Shown here one piece after another: positions 1-7,510 of a stretch of 12,270 bases of DNA. Location of the stretch: assembly GCA_003153915.1 (NCBI GenBank), contig PMBX01000255.1, positions 572 through 12,841 on the forward strand, read 5' to 3'. The notes below the pieces were generated by a model. It saw nothing but the letters and a program-made list of their open reading frames with translations. It did not search any database and was not told the DNA's origin. How positions within the stretch are numbered: the stretch's first letter is position 1; the number at the start of each line of letters is the position of its first letter. Made by a program: the position numbers and the translations under genes. Source of the DNA: Phycisphaerales bacterium (GTDB lineage: Bacteria > Planctomycetota > Phycisphaerae > SM23-33).

Positions 1-1
1 C

Positions 2-781
2 GTCAACGACCTGATCTGCTGCGGCGCTGAACCGCTGTTCTTTCTGGATTACATCGGTACCGGCAAGCTGGACCCACTCCGCATGGCGGAGATCCTCAAG
101 GGCGTCAGCGAGGGCTGCTGCCAGGCCTCCTGCGCGCTACTGGGCGGGGAGACTGCCGAGATGCCCGATATCTACAAGGGCGCGGACTTCGACCTGGCGG
201 GCTTCGCCGTGGGGGTGGTGGAGAAGCGGCGGATCATCGACGGCAGCCGCACCGAAGCCGGCGACGTGGTGATCGCCCTTGCCAGCGACGGGTTGCATTC
301 CAACGGATACGGGCTGGCCCGTCGCGTGCTGCTGGAGCGGGCGGGCCTGCGCCTCGACGACCGCCCGGCGGAACTGGAAGGCGCCACCGTCGCCGCAGAA
401 CTGCTGCGTCCCACGCGAATCTACGTTCGATCCATCCTGGACGTCCTTGCCCGCTATCGCGTCAAGCACATCATCAAGGCCATGGCCCACATCACCGGCG
501 GCGGTTTGCCCGGCAACCTTACGCGGTCCCTGCCCGCCGGCCTGACCGTGCGTGTGAGGCGCGACAGTTGGCCGGTTCCGGCGATCTTCAAGCTCATCGC
601 CGCCCGCGGACCCGTGGACGATATCGAGATGCACCGCGTGTTCAACATGGGCGTGGGCTTCGCCATCATCGTCGCCCCCAGCTTTGCCACATCCATCATG
701 AACACGCTCCGCCGCCGCGGCGAGCGCTGCTGGGTACTGGGCAAAGTCCGCAAGGGCGACGGCGAGCTCCAGTGGGCGTGA
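2..781 (+). CDS. purM: Phosphoribosylformylglycinamidine cyclo-ligase (AIR synthetase), 5' end cut by the window
   Basis: This enzyme uses ATP to close the imidazole ring, converting FGAM to aminoimidazole ribonucleotide in cytoplasmic purine synthesis. The reading frame is open from base 2, upstream of the first ATG at 83, and reads VNDLICCGAEPLFFLDYIGT, a typical internal PurM stretch, so the gene starts outside the window. About 259 residues are visible; the family is usually near 345, so roughly 85 N-terminal residues are missing. Family motifs appear in the expected order: GGETAEMPDIY, SDGLHSNGYGLARR, HITGGGLPGNL and FNMGVGFAIIV near the C terminus. It ends with TGA at 779-781 and is followed by a GC-rich hairpin at 821-850. 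No neighbouring purine gene is visible. The identification is secure; only the start is unknown. Confidence 0.96.
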   Translation, partial: VNDLICCGAEPLFFLDYIGTGKLDPLRMAEILKGVSEGCCQASCALLGGETAEMPDIYKGADFDLAGFAVGVVEKRRIIDGSRTEAGDVVIALASDGLHSNGYGLARRVLLERAGLRLDDRPAELEGATVAAELLRPTRIYVRSILDVLARYRVKHIIKAMAHITGGGLPGNLTRSLPAGLTVRVRRDSWPVPAIFKLIAARGPVDDIEMHRVFNMGVGFAIIVAPSFATSIMNTLRRRGERCWVLGKVRKGDGELQWA

Positions 782-820
782 AGCCGCCTTCACGGCCCCC
801 CTTTGAATAACCTTAAATTA

Positions 821-850
821 CGCGCGGTTGGGCTTGAGTCCCACCGCGCG
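821..850. other. GC-rich hairpin after purM
   Basis: CGCGCGGTTGGG (821-832) pairs with CCCACCGCGCG (840-850) with a single bulged T, leaving a 7-base loop. It lies 40 bases after the purM stop. No T-run follows on the plus strand, and on the minus strand the stem is followed only by a weak AT-rich stretch (TAATTTAAGG). It could help end transcription from either side, but it is not a classical intrinsic terminator. Confidence 0.5.
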
Positions 851-876
851 AAAGGCCCCTGTCGCCACAGTCTCAA

Positions 877-901
877 GGTGGCGGGACGGAGCCCCGCCAC
901 C
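877..901. other. Perfect 9-bp hairpin
   Basis: GGTGGCGGG (877-885) is the exact reverse complement of CCCGCCACC (893-901), with a 7-base loop ACGGAGC. The flanking AAG and CTT extend the stem past one bulged base. There is no T-run after it. A run of eight G (914-921) lies just downstream. It may be one copy of a dispersed intergenic repeat; the single copy here cannot show that. Confidence 0.5.
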
Positions 902-941
902 CTTCCATGCAGTGGGGGGGGCCTGATTTAAGAACAGCCGG

Positions 942-1028
942 GTAGGGTGGGGCTACTGCCCCACGGGATCGGCTAGTTCGCACGTTGATACCAAGACATT
1001 GTTCCGCGGGGCGGTAGCCCCGCCCTAC
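942..1028. repeat. Long inverted repeat made of two self-complementary hairpins
   Basis: The 21-base left arm (942-962) and the reverse complement of the right arm (1008-1028) match at 19 of 21 positions, both beginning GTAGGG and ending GCCCC. Each arm also folds on itself. The left has GTGGGGC pairing with GCCCCAC around a TACT loop (947-964). The right has GCGGGGC pairing with GCCCCGC around a GGTA loop (1006-1023). The DNA or RNA can therefore form either two short hairpins or one long stem with a loop of about 45 bases. It sits in the convergent gap between purM and the minus-strand operon, where a bidirectional terminator would be useful, but it has no T-tract. Confidence 0.6.
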
Positions 1029-1055
1029 GAATTTCACGGCCCGCATTTGAACGGA

Positions 1056-2465
1056 CTACAGTTCAAACCGTTGTCCCGGTGCGGGGATGTGGACGGTTTT
1101 GCAGCCGGCCGTGGTGAGGATGTCCCGCATTGCCGGGAGCTGGCGCTCTTCGCCGTGGACCACGAAGGCCGCGCGTAGTCCCTTGGCGATGGGGCCAAGG
1201 CAGCGGGCAAAGTCGGCAGCATCGGCGTGGGCGGACAGGCCGTTTAGCGTCTCCACGCGGCAGAGCAGCTTGTACATCCGCCCGAAGATCTTGATCTCCT
1301 CCCGCCGCTCCACGATCCGCCGGCCCAGGGTATGCTGTGCCTGGAAGCCGACGATCACCACCGTATTCTTTTCGTTTTCCACGTTGTTCTTCAGGTGGTG
1401 GAGGATACGCCCGGCCTCGCACATGCCGGAGGAGGCGATGATGACGCAAGGCTCCTTGATGTCATTGAGCCGCTTGGACTGCTCCACATCGGCGATGTAG
1501 GTGACAAGCCCCCGGCCGAAGATGTCGCCCTGCTGGAACCAAAAATCCCGCGCCTCGGCGTCGTAGCATTCCGGGTGCTTCTTGAAGATTTCGGTGGCCC
1601 CGGTGGATAGCGGCGAGTCAACGTAAATCGGCAGCGTCGCCAATCGCCCCTCGGCGACGGCCCTGGCCAGGTAGTAAACGATCGTCTGTGTTCGCCCGAC
1701 GCTAAATGCCGGGATGATGATCTTTCCGCCCGCGGCGCGGGTTTGGTTGATGATCGCCACCAGCTCGGCTTCCATGTCGGCTGGGTTGGGGTGGCAGCGG
1801 TCGGCGTAGGTGGATTCGGTGATTAGATAATCCACCTGCGGCAGCGGGCAGACCGGGTCGCGGAGGATGGGCATCCCACTCCTGCCGAAATCGCCGGTAT
1901 AGAGCAGGTGTATTGGCTTGGAAAGGTGGATGGCCACCAGCAGGCAGGCCGAGCCGAGGATGTGTCCGGCCTCCAGCCAACGGGCCGTCATGCCGGGGGC
2001 GAACTCCACCGGTTCGTCGTAACGCTCTTTGCGGAACAGGCTTCGCGACGCCTCTGCGTCGGCCAAGGTGTAGAGGGGTTTGATATAGTCGGCGGGGCGC
2101 TGGGCGCGATTCTCGTTCCAGTAACGGGCGTCTTCCTCCTGGATATGCGCCGAATCCGCCAGCATGATGTCGCAGAGGTCGCAAGTGGGCGACGTGGCGT
2201 AAACCGGACCGGTAAAACCATCGCGGACCAGGCCGGGGATGTTTCCGCTGTGGTCGATGTGGGCATGAGACAGCAGCACCGCGGAGAGCTTATCCGGCGG
2301 CAGGGGAAAGGTGAGGTTCTTTTCCAGCGTCTCGTTTCGGCTGCCCTGGAACAGGCCGCAATCCAACGCGACGGATAGGCCGTCGGCATGCAGCAGATGC
2401 ATGGAACCCGTGGTTTCTCCGGCAGCGCCGTGGAATTCCAGTTCGATCAAGAGTCTCTCCTTCAT
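1056..2465 (-). CDS. Beta-CASP metallo-beta-lactamase fold RNase-like protein
   Basis: This is probably a zinc-dependent cytoplasmic RNA-processing nuclease of the bacterial beta-CASP group (CPSF73/TTHA0252-like); the RNA target is not visible from sequence. From the ATG at 2465 it has 469 residues, normal for the group. The zinc motif HAHIDH is at 67-72, followed by EAGHILGSA (His168), YTGDFGRSG (Asp about 192), TEST (near 216-219), FSVGRTQ, then the beta-CASP region with SSGMCEAGR (345-353), SAHAD (His413) and a late VVHGEE (His437). All metal-binding motifs look intact. The start is uncertain. ATG 2465 lies 26 bases past the upstream GH3 stop and lacks a good ribosome site. An in-frame TTG at 2495 overlaps that stop as TTGA and could be a translationally coupled start, adding 10 residues. 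I chose ATG because family members begin close to the FHGAAGETTGS motif. Confidence 0.92.
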   Translation of the reverse strand: MKERLLIELEFHGAAGETTGSMHLLHADGLSVALDCGLFQGSRNETLEKNLTFPLPPDKLSAVLLSHAHIDHSGNIPGLVRDGFTGPVYATSPTCDLCDIMLADSAHIQEEDARYWNENRAQRPADYIKPLYTLADAEASRSLFRKERYDEPVEFAPGMTARWLEAGHILGSACLLVAIHLSKPIHLLYTGDFGRSGMPILRDPVCPLPQVDYLITESTYADRCHPNPADMEAELVAIINQTRAAGGKIIIPAFSVGRTQTIVYYLARAVAEGRLATLPIYVDSPLSTGATEIFKKHPECYDAEARDFWFQQGDIFGRGLVTYIADVEQSKRLNDIKEPCVIIASSGMCEAGRILHHLKNNVENEKNTVVIVGFQAQHTLGRRIVERREEIKIFGRMYKLLCRVETLNGLSAHADAADFARCLGPIAKGLRAAFVVHGEERQLPAMRDILTTAGCKTVHIPAPGQRFEL

Positions 2466-2491
2466 TGGCAGGCAAAGCCCTGCCGGGGCGG

Positions 2492-4132
2492 TCAATGCGT
2501 ATCGTCCAATACTTCGCTGAGAAGATACTGGTGTTTGTATTGTTCATTCCTGCCGCGACGAAGGGTAATCTTGCTGGCCTCCTGCGATTCCAGTTGGCCT
2601 GCCGGAAGGACGGCGGCTCGAATAGGGCCAAGCCTGCCGCTCTTGCGCTTCGAGCGGTACTCGATGTTCAATTCGCAAAGTTCGGTGTCCAACCGTTCGG
2701 ATAAACACGCGACATCCAGGCCGTCGGCGGTTTCCATCCGCAATTGATAATACGGAGTTGCCGCGAAGCAGCCCTGCATGACGAAACGCTCCACCTTGGC
2801 GCCCAACGGTCCGGCGGCGCGGCGCATGGCCTCGACTACCTGGTGCTCGGTGAGCTTCTCTCCGGTGATGCTGGCGGTGTTGCGGCCCCGCGAGAGAAAC
2901 TCAAACACCGGGCTGTCGCCAAAGCGGTCCACCACGCGGACGCGGTCGTCCAGATCATAGCGAAACAATCCCGCCCAATTGCTGAACACCAGGCTGTAGT
3001 CGCGACCTACCTCGACTTCCTCGGCCCGCAGCGTGGGCGGGTTGTCCCGTCCGGCGCATTCGTCGGGAATGAACTCCAGGAAGTTGCCCGTTATCTCCGC
3101 CAGGCCGGCGGAGGTGTCGTCCCACAACGGCACGGAGAATCGTCCCTCGCTGGCGAGCAGGCCCACGTCGCGGATGGGCAAACCGTCGAAGAGTTCCCGA
3201 AGGCGGCGGAGGTAGAGTTTCAACGTCCCGCCGGTCCAGTTGGCCAGGAAGGTCAGGTTCCAGAAGTGCCTCGGGAGCAACCGCCCGTCGCGGCGGATGC
3301 CCTCGGCCAACCGCCCGGCCAGCGGACGGCTGGGCCGGAACCGCAACGCCGCCACCTCCGCGGGGATCGCACCGGGCGGCTTGAGCGTTCCGCCGGCAAC
3401 GTCGGCGATGAGCCGCTCGGCGTGCGATTGGCCGGTCTCGATGAGCCGGATGGTCGTTGAGGGATTGGCGGTAGTGATGAGCGCCACGTCCTGGCCGATT
3501 GCGCAACGCAGGATCGTGTAATACCGAGCCACGGGGTCCTCGATGCCTGCCACTGCCTGGGGGACCACGTACATCCGACGCACGATTCGCTTCTGCGTTG
3601 CCGCAAGCAGGCCGCTGATCGCCCCGCAGGGCAGGCCCAGCGGGCTGGCAGCCTCGTTGGCAGGAGAGCTGATTTGCAGGATAGACCGAAGCCAGGCGGC
3701 CTGGTGATCCTGCATCGCGCGGAGGCCCCAGGTATTCCACCCGCGACGCATTTGGGCAAGGAATCGCCCCGTAACAGGTATGTGCTTGGGACTTCCCGTC
3801 GTGCCGGAGGTCAGCGAGAACATCCGCACCTGTTCGTCTGCCGGCAACAGGGCGGTGGTCTCGCCCGCCAGGACGCGCTGGATGTAGGGACGGTGAGTCT
3901 CGTAGGAACCCACCGGGACAGCCGAGCGAAAGTCGGCGTAGCCGCGGATGGTCGCAAACCCGTGGTCTCGCCCAAATGCCGTATCGCGGTGGCGGGCTAC
4001 AAGCTCAGCCAACAGCGCATCCTGCACGGCGCGCGTGCGGCGATGGGCAGCCAGGAACGCCGCCATCTGCCTCCGCGCGTGCAGGCCGGCCAGGAAAGCC
4101 GCCGGCCGCAACAGGGTACGCTTGACACTCAT
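2492..4132 (-). CDS. GH3-family acyl-acid adenylating/amido-synthetase protein
   Basis: This belongs to the GH3 family, named from plant enzymes that adenylate carboxylic acids such as auxin or jasmonate and join them to amino acids. Bacterial members exist, but their substrates are mostly unknown. The product has 546 residues, within the family range. Nucleotide-binding motifs in order are SLTSGTTGSPKHIPVT (106-121), LASEGRF (326-332) with FLEFIP (351-356), RYDLDDRVRV (391-400), and FLSRGRNTASITGEKL (412-427). The end, QYKHQYLL, resembles the usual GH3 C terminus. The open frame runs 92 codons further upstream, but that part reads through an intergenic repeat. MSVKRTLL at 4132 is the plausible start, with a TATACT box 24 bases before it. 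It lies just upstream of the beta-CASP gene on the same strand. It is likely cytoplasmic, with no signal peptide or membrane segments. Substrate and product cannot be assigned. Confidence 0.9.
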   Translation of the reverse strand: MSVKRTLLRPAAFLAGLHARRQMAAFLAAHRRTRAVQDALLAELVARHRDTAFGRDHGFATIRGYADFRSAVPVGSYETHRPYIQRVLAGETTALLPADEQVRMFSLTSGTTGSPKHIPVTGRFLAQMRRGWNTWGLRAMQDHQAAWLRSILQISSPANEAASPLGLPCGAISGLLAATQKRIVRRMYVVPQAVAGIEDPVARYYTILRCAIGQDVALITTANPSTTIRLIETGQSHAERLIADVAGGTLKPPGAIPAEVAALRFRPSRPLAGRLAEGIRRDGRLLPRHFWNLTFLANWTGGTLKLYLRRLRELFDGLPIRDVGLLASEGRFSVPLWDDTSAGLAEITGNFLEFIPDECAGRDNPPTLRAEEVEVGRDYSLVFSNWAGLFRYDLDDRVRVVDRFGDSPVFEFLSRGRNTASITGEKLTEHQVVEAMRRAAGPLGAKVERFVMQGCFAATPYYQLRMETADGLDVACLSERLDTELCELNIEYRSKRKSGRLGPIRAAVLPAGQLESQEASKITLRRGRNEQYKHQYLLSEVLDDTH

Positions 4133-4155
4133 TACGGGAATCCGCCAGGGGTGTG

Positions 4156-4161
4156 AGTATA
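4156..4161 (-). promoter_or_regulatory. Candidate -10 box for the GH3/beta-CASP operon
   Basis: Read on the minus strand, this is TATACT, 5 of 6 bases matching the sigma-70 -10 consensus. It would give a leader of roughly 17 bases before the GH3 ATG at 4132. No convincing -35 box stands 16-18 bases further upstream (CTGGCC at the 17-base spacing), so the call is tentative. Confidence 0.3.
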
Positions 4162-4188
4162 ACGGATTTCCCCGCCCCGGCCAGCGCC

Positions 4189-4206
4189 GCCCTTGTTGCC
4201 AAGGGC
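4189..4206. other. Perfect 7-bp hairpin in the divergent region
   Basis: GCCCTTG (4189-4195) pairs exactly with CAAGGGC (4200-4206) around a TTGC loop, and the sequence CTTTCAATT follows. It lies upstream of the candidate GH3 -10 box and overlaps the left edge of the palindromic element at 4202-4345. Its role is unknown. It could protect against read-through into the plus-strand locus, but the following T content is weak. Confidence 0.4.
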
Positions 4207-4345
4207 CTTTCAATTCCTGCCACGCAAGACCGCCGAAATCACAAAGCCCACGAAGCGTACCAAGGCCGCAAAGTAAAAATGGATGTTGTTCTTCGTGCTC
4301 TTCGAGGGCCTCGTGAGAATTTCCAAACCGCCAAATGGAAGGCCC
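4202..4345. repeat. Imperfect palindromic element with 9-base-period arms
   Basis: This fills most of the 307-base divergent gap (4133-4439), which holds no gene. The outer ends are inverted: AGGGCCTTTCAATT at 4202-4215 and AAATGGAAGGCCCT at 4332-4345. Inside, the left arm (about 4240-4273) is a run of 9-base units such as CACAAAGCC and CACGAAGCG. The right arm (4289-4315) carries the same kind of units on the opposite strand (reverse complement CACGAGGCC, CTCGAAGAG, CACGAAGAA). Aligning the inner arms by eye gives 19 of 26 identities. Similar tracts lie at 11959-11984 and 12004-12075. It resembles a small dispersed non-coding repeat; no transposase is present. Confidence 0.6.
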
Positions 4346-4439
4346 TAAAATAAGCCCTCGGCCGTAACCAGCCAAGCTGTTCCAGCCGATAAATGCCATA
4401 AGAACCATAATGCGCTCCCGTAACAGCGGGCGATGACAT

Positions 4440-5642
4440 ATGCGCGTGCTTCACATTGAGAAGATGCCCTTTGCCAACAGCGGAGTCACCAGCTACATCC
4501 GCGCCTTGACCCGCCTCCAGACACGGCGCGGCCACGAGGTATTTCTGTTCGGCTGCGCCAAGAACGCCGATCCGTCGCTGCCCCTTTTCCACGACTACCA
4601 AGCCGTGCATCGTCCCATGTCGGTCTGGGGGATGATCCACAACAGCGAGGCCGCCAACAAATTGGAAGCCCACCTGCGCAGCCAACCCGCCGACGTCGCC
4701 CACCTGCACAACCTTTACCACCACCTCACCCCCTCGATCCTGCCGGTGCTGGCCCGGCGGCGGATCGGTATGGTGATGACCGTGCACGATTACCGCCTGG
4801 CCTGCCCGGCAAAACATTTCCTGGATCGCAACGGTACGTGCACGCGGTGCCTGCCCAACCGGTTCCACCACGCCGTCCGGCGGGATTGCTCCGGGCCGGC
4901 GGGGGCGGCGCTTGCGCTGGAAAGCTATTGCCACCGCTTCGCTCGCAGCTACTTTCGCTGGGTGGACTTGTTCGTCTGCCCCACGGAGTTCATGCGGTCG
5001 ATCCTGCTGGCCATCGGCGCACCTGCCGGAAAGTGCGTGGTGGTTGCCAACCCCGTGGAACCTCCGGCCCGGCCGGGCGACGCGAGGCAATCCCCGCGAG
5101 AATTGTTGTTTGTCGGCAGGCTCAGCGGCGAGAAGGCCCCGGAACTTATGCTCGACCTGGCGCAGCGCCTGGGCGATACGCAGGTGACAATCGTCGGGGA
5201 TGGGCTGCTGCGGGAATCGCTCCAAGCCGATGCACATCGCCGCCAACTGGGCAATGTAGTCTTTGCCGGCGGGGTGGATCACGAAAAACTGGGGGCGTAT
5301 TACGCCTCCGCCACCGCCGTCGTCATCACCAGCCGGTGCTTTGAGAACAGCCCGCAGGTGTTGCTGGAGGCGATGAGCGCGCGGCGGTGCGTCATCGCCC
5401 CCGACCATGGCCCGATGCGCCAGTGGGTCCGCGACGGCGTGACCGGGCGATTGTTCAAGCCCGGCAGCAGCGAATCCCTCTCAACCGTGGCGGGGGAAGT
5501 CCTCGCCGATTCCGCCGCTGGCCAACGAATGGCCGCCGCCGGCGCGGAGCTGGTCGCCGCCAGACACAATCCCCAGGCCGTCGCCGACCGCCTGGATGAA
5601 CTTTACCAGGAAGCCAACCGCCGATGCGCATTGCGATGGTAG
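4440..5642 (+). CDS. GT4-family glycosyltransferase
   Basis: This is a GT-B fold retaining glycosyltransferase that would transfer a sugar from an NDP-sugar to a growing lipid-linked saccharide at the cytoplasmic membrane face. The donor and linkage are not predictable. It has 400 residues, the usual length. The N-terminal acceptor domain starts MRVLHIEKMPFANSGVTSYI, with the donor domain from about residue 220 (LLFVGRLSGEKAPELML). The EX7E motif is ENSPQVLLE (302-310). HDYRLACP and three later cysteines (122, 134, 137, 150) form a cluster seen in some GT4 enzymes. No signal peptide is present. The ATG at 4440 is preceded by a weak 4-bp CCCG/CGGG hairpin and no clear ribosome site. It appears to be the first gene of the plus-strand polysaccharide locus, and its last 19 bases overlap the next gene. 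Confidence 0.9.
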   Translation: MRVLHIEKMPFANSGVTSYIRALTRLQTRRGHEVFLFGCAKNADPSLPLFHDYQAVHRPMSVWGMIHNSEAANKLEAHLRSQPADVAHLHNLYHHLTPSILPVLARRRIGMVMTVHDYRLACPAKHFLDRNGTCTRCLPNRFHHAVRRDCSGPAGAALALESYCHRFARSYFRWVDLFVCPTEFMRSILLAIGAPAGKCVVVANPVEPPARPGDARQSPRELLFVGRLSGEKAPELMLDLAQRLGDTQVTIVGDGLLRESLQADAHRRQLGNVVFAGGVDHEKLGAYYASATAVVITSRCFENSPQVLLEAMSARRCVIAPDHGPMRQWVRDGVTGRLFKPGSSESLSTVAGEVLADSAAGQRMAAAGAELVAARHNPQAVADRLDELYQEANRRCALRW

Positions 5643-6721
5643 GAACCCGAGGCATCCCCGCCCGAGGAGGCGGCGTCGAACGCGTCGCCGAGGAGTTGAC
5701 CGCCGAGCTGGTCGCCCGCGGCAACGAGGTCATCGTCTATAGTCGCCCGCATTATGTCGGCTGGCGGAAACCCGCGGTGGGGACTTCCATCACCACTGCG
5801 GGCCTGCGCGGAAAGCACACCGACGCCATCACCCATACCGCCACGGCAATGCTCGATCTGCTGCGGCGGGACGTGGACGTGGTCCACGTGCATTCGCCAG
5901 GACCGGCGCTGCTGAGTTGGATACCTCGCCTGGCCGGCCTGCCCGTGGTGTTGACGATCCACGCCCCAGACTGGCAGCGCGACCGATGGTCCGCCCCGGC
6001 TCGAGCGGTCCTGCGGCTGGGGCTTGCCTGCGGTATGAGCTGTGCATCTGCCGTGACGGCGGTGTCAGCGGGCCTGGCGAGGCAGCTTTCCGCGAAGTTC
6101 GGCAGGACTGTGGAATGGATACCAAACGGGGTGCGAGCGATGACGCCCCTGCCGCCGCGACAGATCGCCCGCTTTGGCCTGGCTGGCGACGATTATGTCC
6201 TGACGGTCGGCAGGATCGTCCCGGAGAAGCGCCTGGACCTGCTGCTGCGCGCCTGGCCTGCTGTTGCCAAGCATCATCCGTACAAGCTGGTCGTCGCCGG
6301 AGAGCCAAGCGAGACGGATTTTGAAAAAAATTGTCGCGACCTTGCCTGCGGCGGGGTGGTGTTTGTGGGCGGGCAGACCGGAGATATGCTTACCGAACTA
6401 TATAGCAATGCGGCACTTATAGTTCAGCCCAGCTCGCTGGAGGGCATGTCGCTCGTTCTTTTGGAGGCCGCAAGCCTGAACCGGTGCGTCCTGGCAGCAG
6501 AAATCGACGCCAACACCGATGTTATGGGCGATTCAATCCTATACTTCACTAAAGATGATGCAGACGACCTGGCTTATCGGATTTGCCAGGCATTGAGCTG
6601 CCCGCAGCAGCGGAGGGAGACCGCGGGGCGGGCGAAGGTACTGGTGGAGTCCAGATACACCTGGCCCGCCGCGGCGGCGATGACGGAGACCGTTTACCGC
6701 CACGCCATAGAGGAGAGTTGA
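5624..6721 (+). CDS. GT4-family glycosyltransferase, second of an overlapping pair
   Basis: This is another GT-B retaining glycosyltransferase, 365 residues, likely adding a further sugar to the lipid-linked unit. The start MRIAMVGTRGIPARGGGVERV is characteristic of a GT4 subset found in polysaccharide clusters, with the glycine-rich loop that contacts the nucleotide. The donor domain begins near residue 191 (YVLTVGRIVPEKRLDLLL), and EX7E is EGMSLVLLE (273-281). The ATG at 5624 lies inside the end of the upstream gene (19-base overlap), with AGGAAG about 10 bases before it, suggesting coupled translation. A stretch near 6385-6560 is visibly more AT-rich than the rest, but the frame and motifs stay intact. 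A run of seven A at 6324-6330 does not break the frame. The acceptor and donor sugars are unknown. Confidence 0.9.
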   Translation: MRIAMVGTRGIPARGGGVERVAEELTAELVARGNEVIVYSRPHYVGWRKPAVGTSITTAGLRGKHTDAITHTATAMLDLLRRDVDVVHVHSPGPALLSWIPRLAGLPVVLTIHAPDWQRDRWSAPARAVLRLGLACGMSCASAVTAVSAGLARQLSAKFGRTVEWIPNGVRAMTPLPPRQIARFGLAGDDYVLTVGRIVPEKRLDLLLRAWPAVAKHHPYKLVVAGEPSETDFEKNCRDLACGGVVFVGGQTGDMLTELYSNAALIVQPSSLEGMSLVLLEAASLNRCVLAAEIDANTDVMGDSILYFTKDDADDLAYRICQALSCPQQRRETAGRAKVLVESRYTWPAAAAMTETVYRHAIEES

Positions 6722-6728
6722 TCCTGCC

Positions 6729-7421
6729 ATGACCACACTGACGGCATTGAGCGCAATTACCGCAAGCCTTCCGTGGCGACAACAGCTTGGCGCCCTGACG
6801 GCAGCGCCGCCCAGTCCCCGCGCCTACGAGATCGCCAAGCGAGCAATGGATGTCGTCCTGGCCTTGGCGCTGCTGGTGCTTCTTGCCCCGTTGATGCTGC
6901 TGGTGGCCGCGGCGGTAAAGCTGACGTCGCGGGGAGGGGTAATTTTCCGCCAGAGCCGAGCGGGCATCAATGGCCGGCCTTTCGTGATGTACAAGTTCCG
7001 CACGATGCACGTCGGCGCCGAGGACGCGCGCGGGGAAATATTGCACCTTAATGAAAAAGACGGGCCGGTCTTCAAGATCGCCCGCGACCCGCGGCTGACC
7101 CCCGTCGGCGGGCTGCTGCGCCGAAGCAGCCTCGACGAACTGCCGCAACTTATCAACGTGCTTCGGGGCCAGATGTCCCTGGTAGGCCCCCGCCCGCTGT
7201 GGATGCCCGAGGCACAAAGGACCGTCGGGCAGGCGCGCCTTCGCATGGCCGTCAAGCCCGGCCTGACGTGCCTGTGGCAGGTTTCGGGACGCAGCGAACT
7301 GAGCTACCACGAATGGGTGAAGCTGGACCTGCACTACGTGCGAAATCGCGGCATGTTGCTGGACCTGGCGATCCTGCTCCAGACGGTCCCGGCGGTTATC
7401 TCCGCCCGTGGAGCCTACTAG
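6729..7421 (+). CDS. Polyprenyl-phosphate sugar-1-phosphate transferase (WcaJ/RfbP/PglC-type initiating enzyme)
   Basis: This monotopic membrane enzyme transfers a sugar-1-phosphate from an NDP-sugar to undecaprenyl phosphate, the first committed step of repeat-unit assembly. It has 230 residues, the short form lacking the four N-terminal membrane helices of WcaJ. KRAMDVVLALALLVLLAPLM (38-57) starts the single reentrant membrane helix. Catalytic-domain motifs follow: KFRTM (89-93), DPRLTPVGGLLRRSSLDELPQ (residues 120-140, with the Asp136-Glu137 dyad), SLVGPRP (150-156), KPGLTCLWQVSGRSE (176-190) and a typical end, AVISARGAY. About 30 Ala/Pro/Ser/Thr-rich residues precede the helix. The gene starts 7 bases after the previous stop, with GAGGAGA at 6710-6716 as a somewhat distant ribosome site. 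Sugar specificity cannot be read from the sequence. Confidence 0.94.
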   Translation: MTTLTALSAITASLPWRQQLGALTAAPPSPRAYEIAKRAMDVVLALALLVLLAPLMLLVAAAVKLTSRGGVIFRQSRAGINGRPFVMYKFRTMHVGAEDARGEILHLNEKDGPVFKIARDPRLTPVGGLLRRSSLDELPQLINVLRGQMSLVGPRPLWMPEAQRTVGQARLRMAVKPGLTCLWQVSGRSELSYHEWVKLDLHYVRNRGMLLDLAILLQTVPAVISARGAY

Positions 7422-7510
7422 CGGTTCTTCCCGCCCGACAAGACCGTCGTTGACTCATCCCCACTATTTATTGAACCCCGAACGGCTCGACTGATCTGTC
7501 GGAAGTCTTA

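Noticed and set aside
137..793. A 218-codon minus-strand frame opposite purM
   Set aside because: It is fully covered by purM, has no recognisable domain and has shadow-like His/Gly/Ala-rich composition.
4240..4315. The short-period repeats as a CRISPR array
   Set aside because: The units are 9 bases, degenerate, on both strands and without unique spacers, and there are no cas genes.
4133..4408. N-terminal extension of the GH3 protein by 92 residues
   Set aside because: The extension is encoded by the palindromic repeat and intergenic sequence, has no family similarity, and passes over the candidate -10 box at 4156-4161. The ATG at 4132 fits the family start.
4407..4412. CATAAT as the -10 box for the first glycosyltransferase gene
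   Set aside because: There is no acceptable -35 sequence at a suitable distance, and the match alone is too weak in this AT-richer stretch.
4239..5408. A 389-codon open frame on the minus strand opposite the first glycosyltransferase
   Set aside because: It lies antisense to a clear GT4 gene, is full of low-complexity Gly/His/Pro-type residues, and its end runs through the intergenic repeat. It is a by-product of high GC content.
6320..6331. A AAAAAAT slippery-type heptamer in the second GT4 gene, suggesting programmed frameshifting
   Set aside because: The zero frame is intact and encodes the complete enzyme with its EX7E motif, and no strong downstream stem or meaningful alternative frame is evident.
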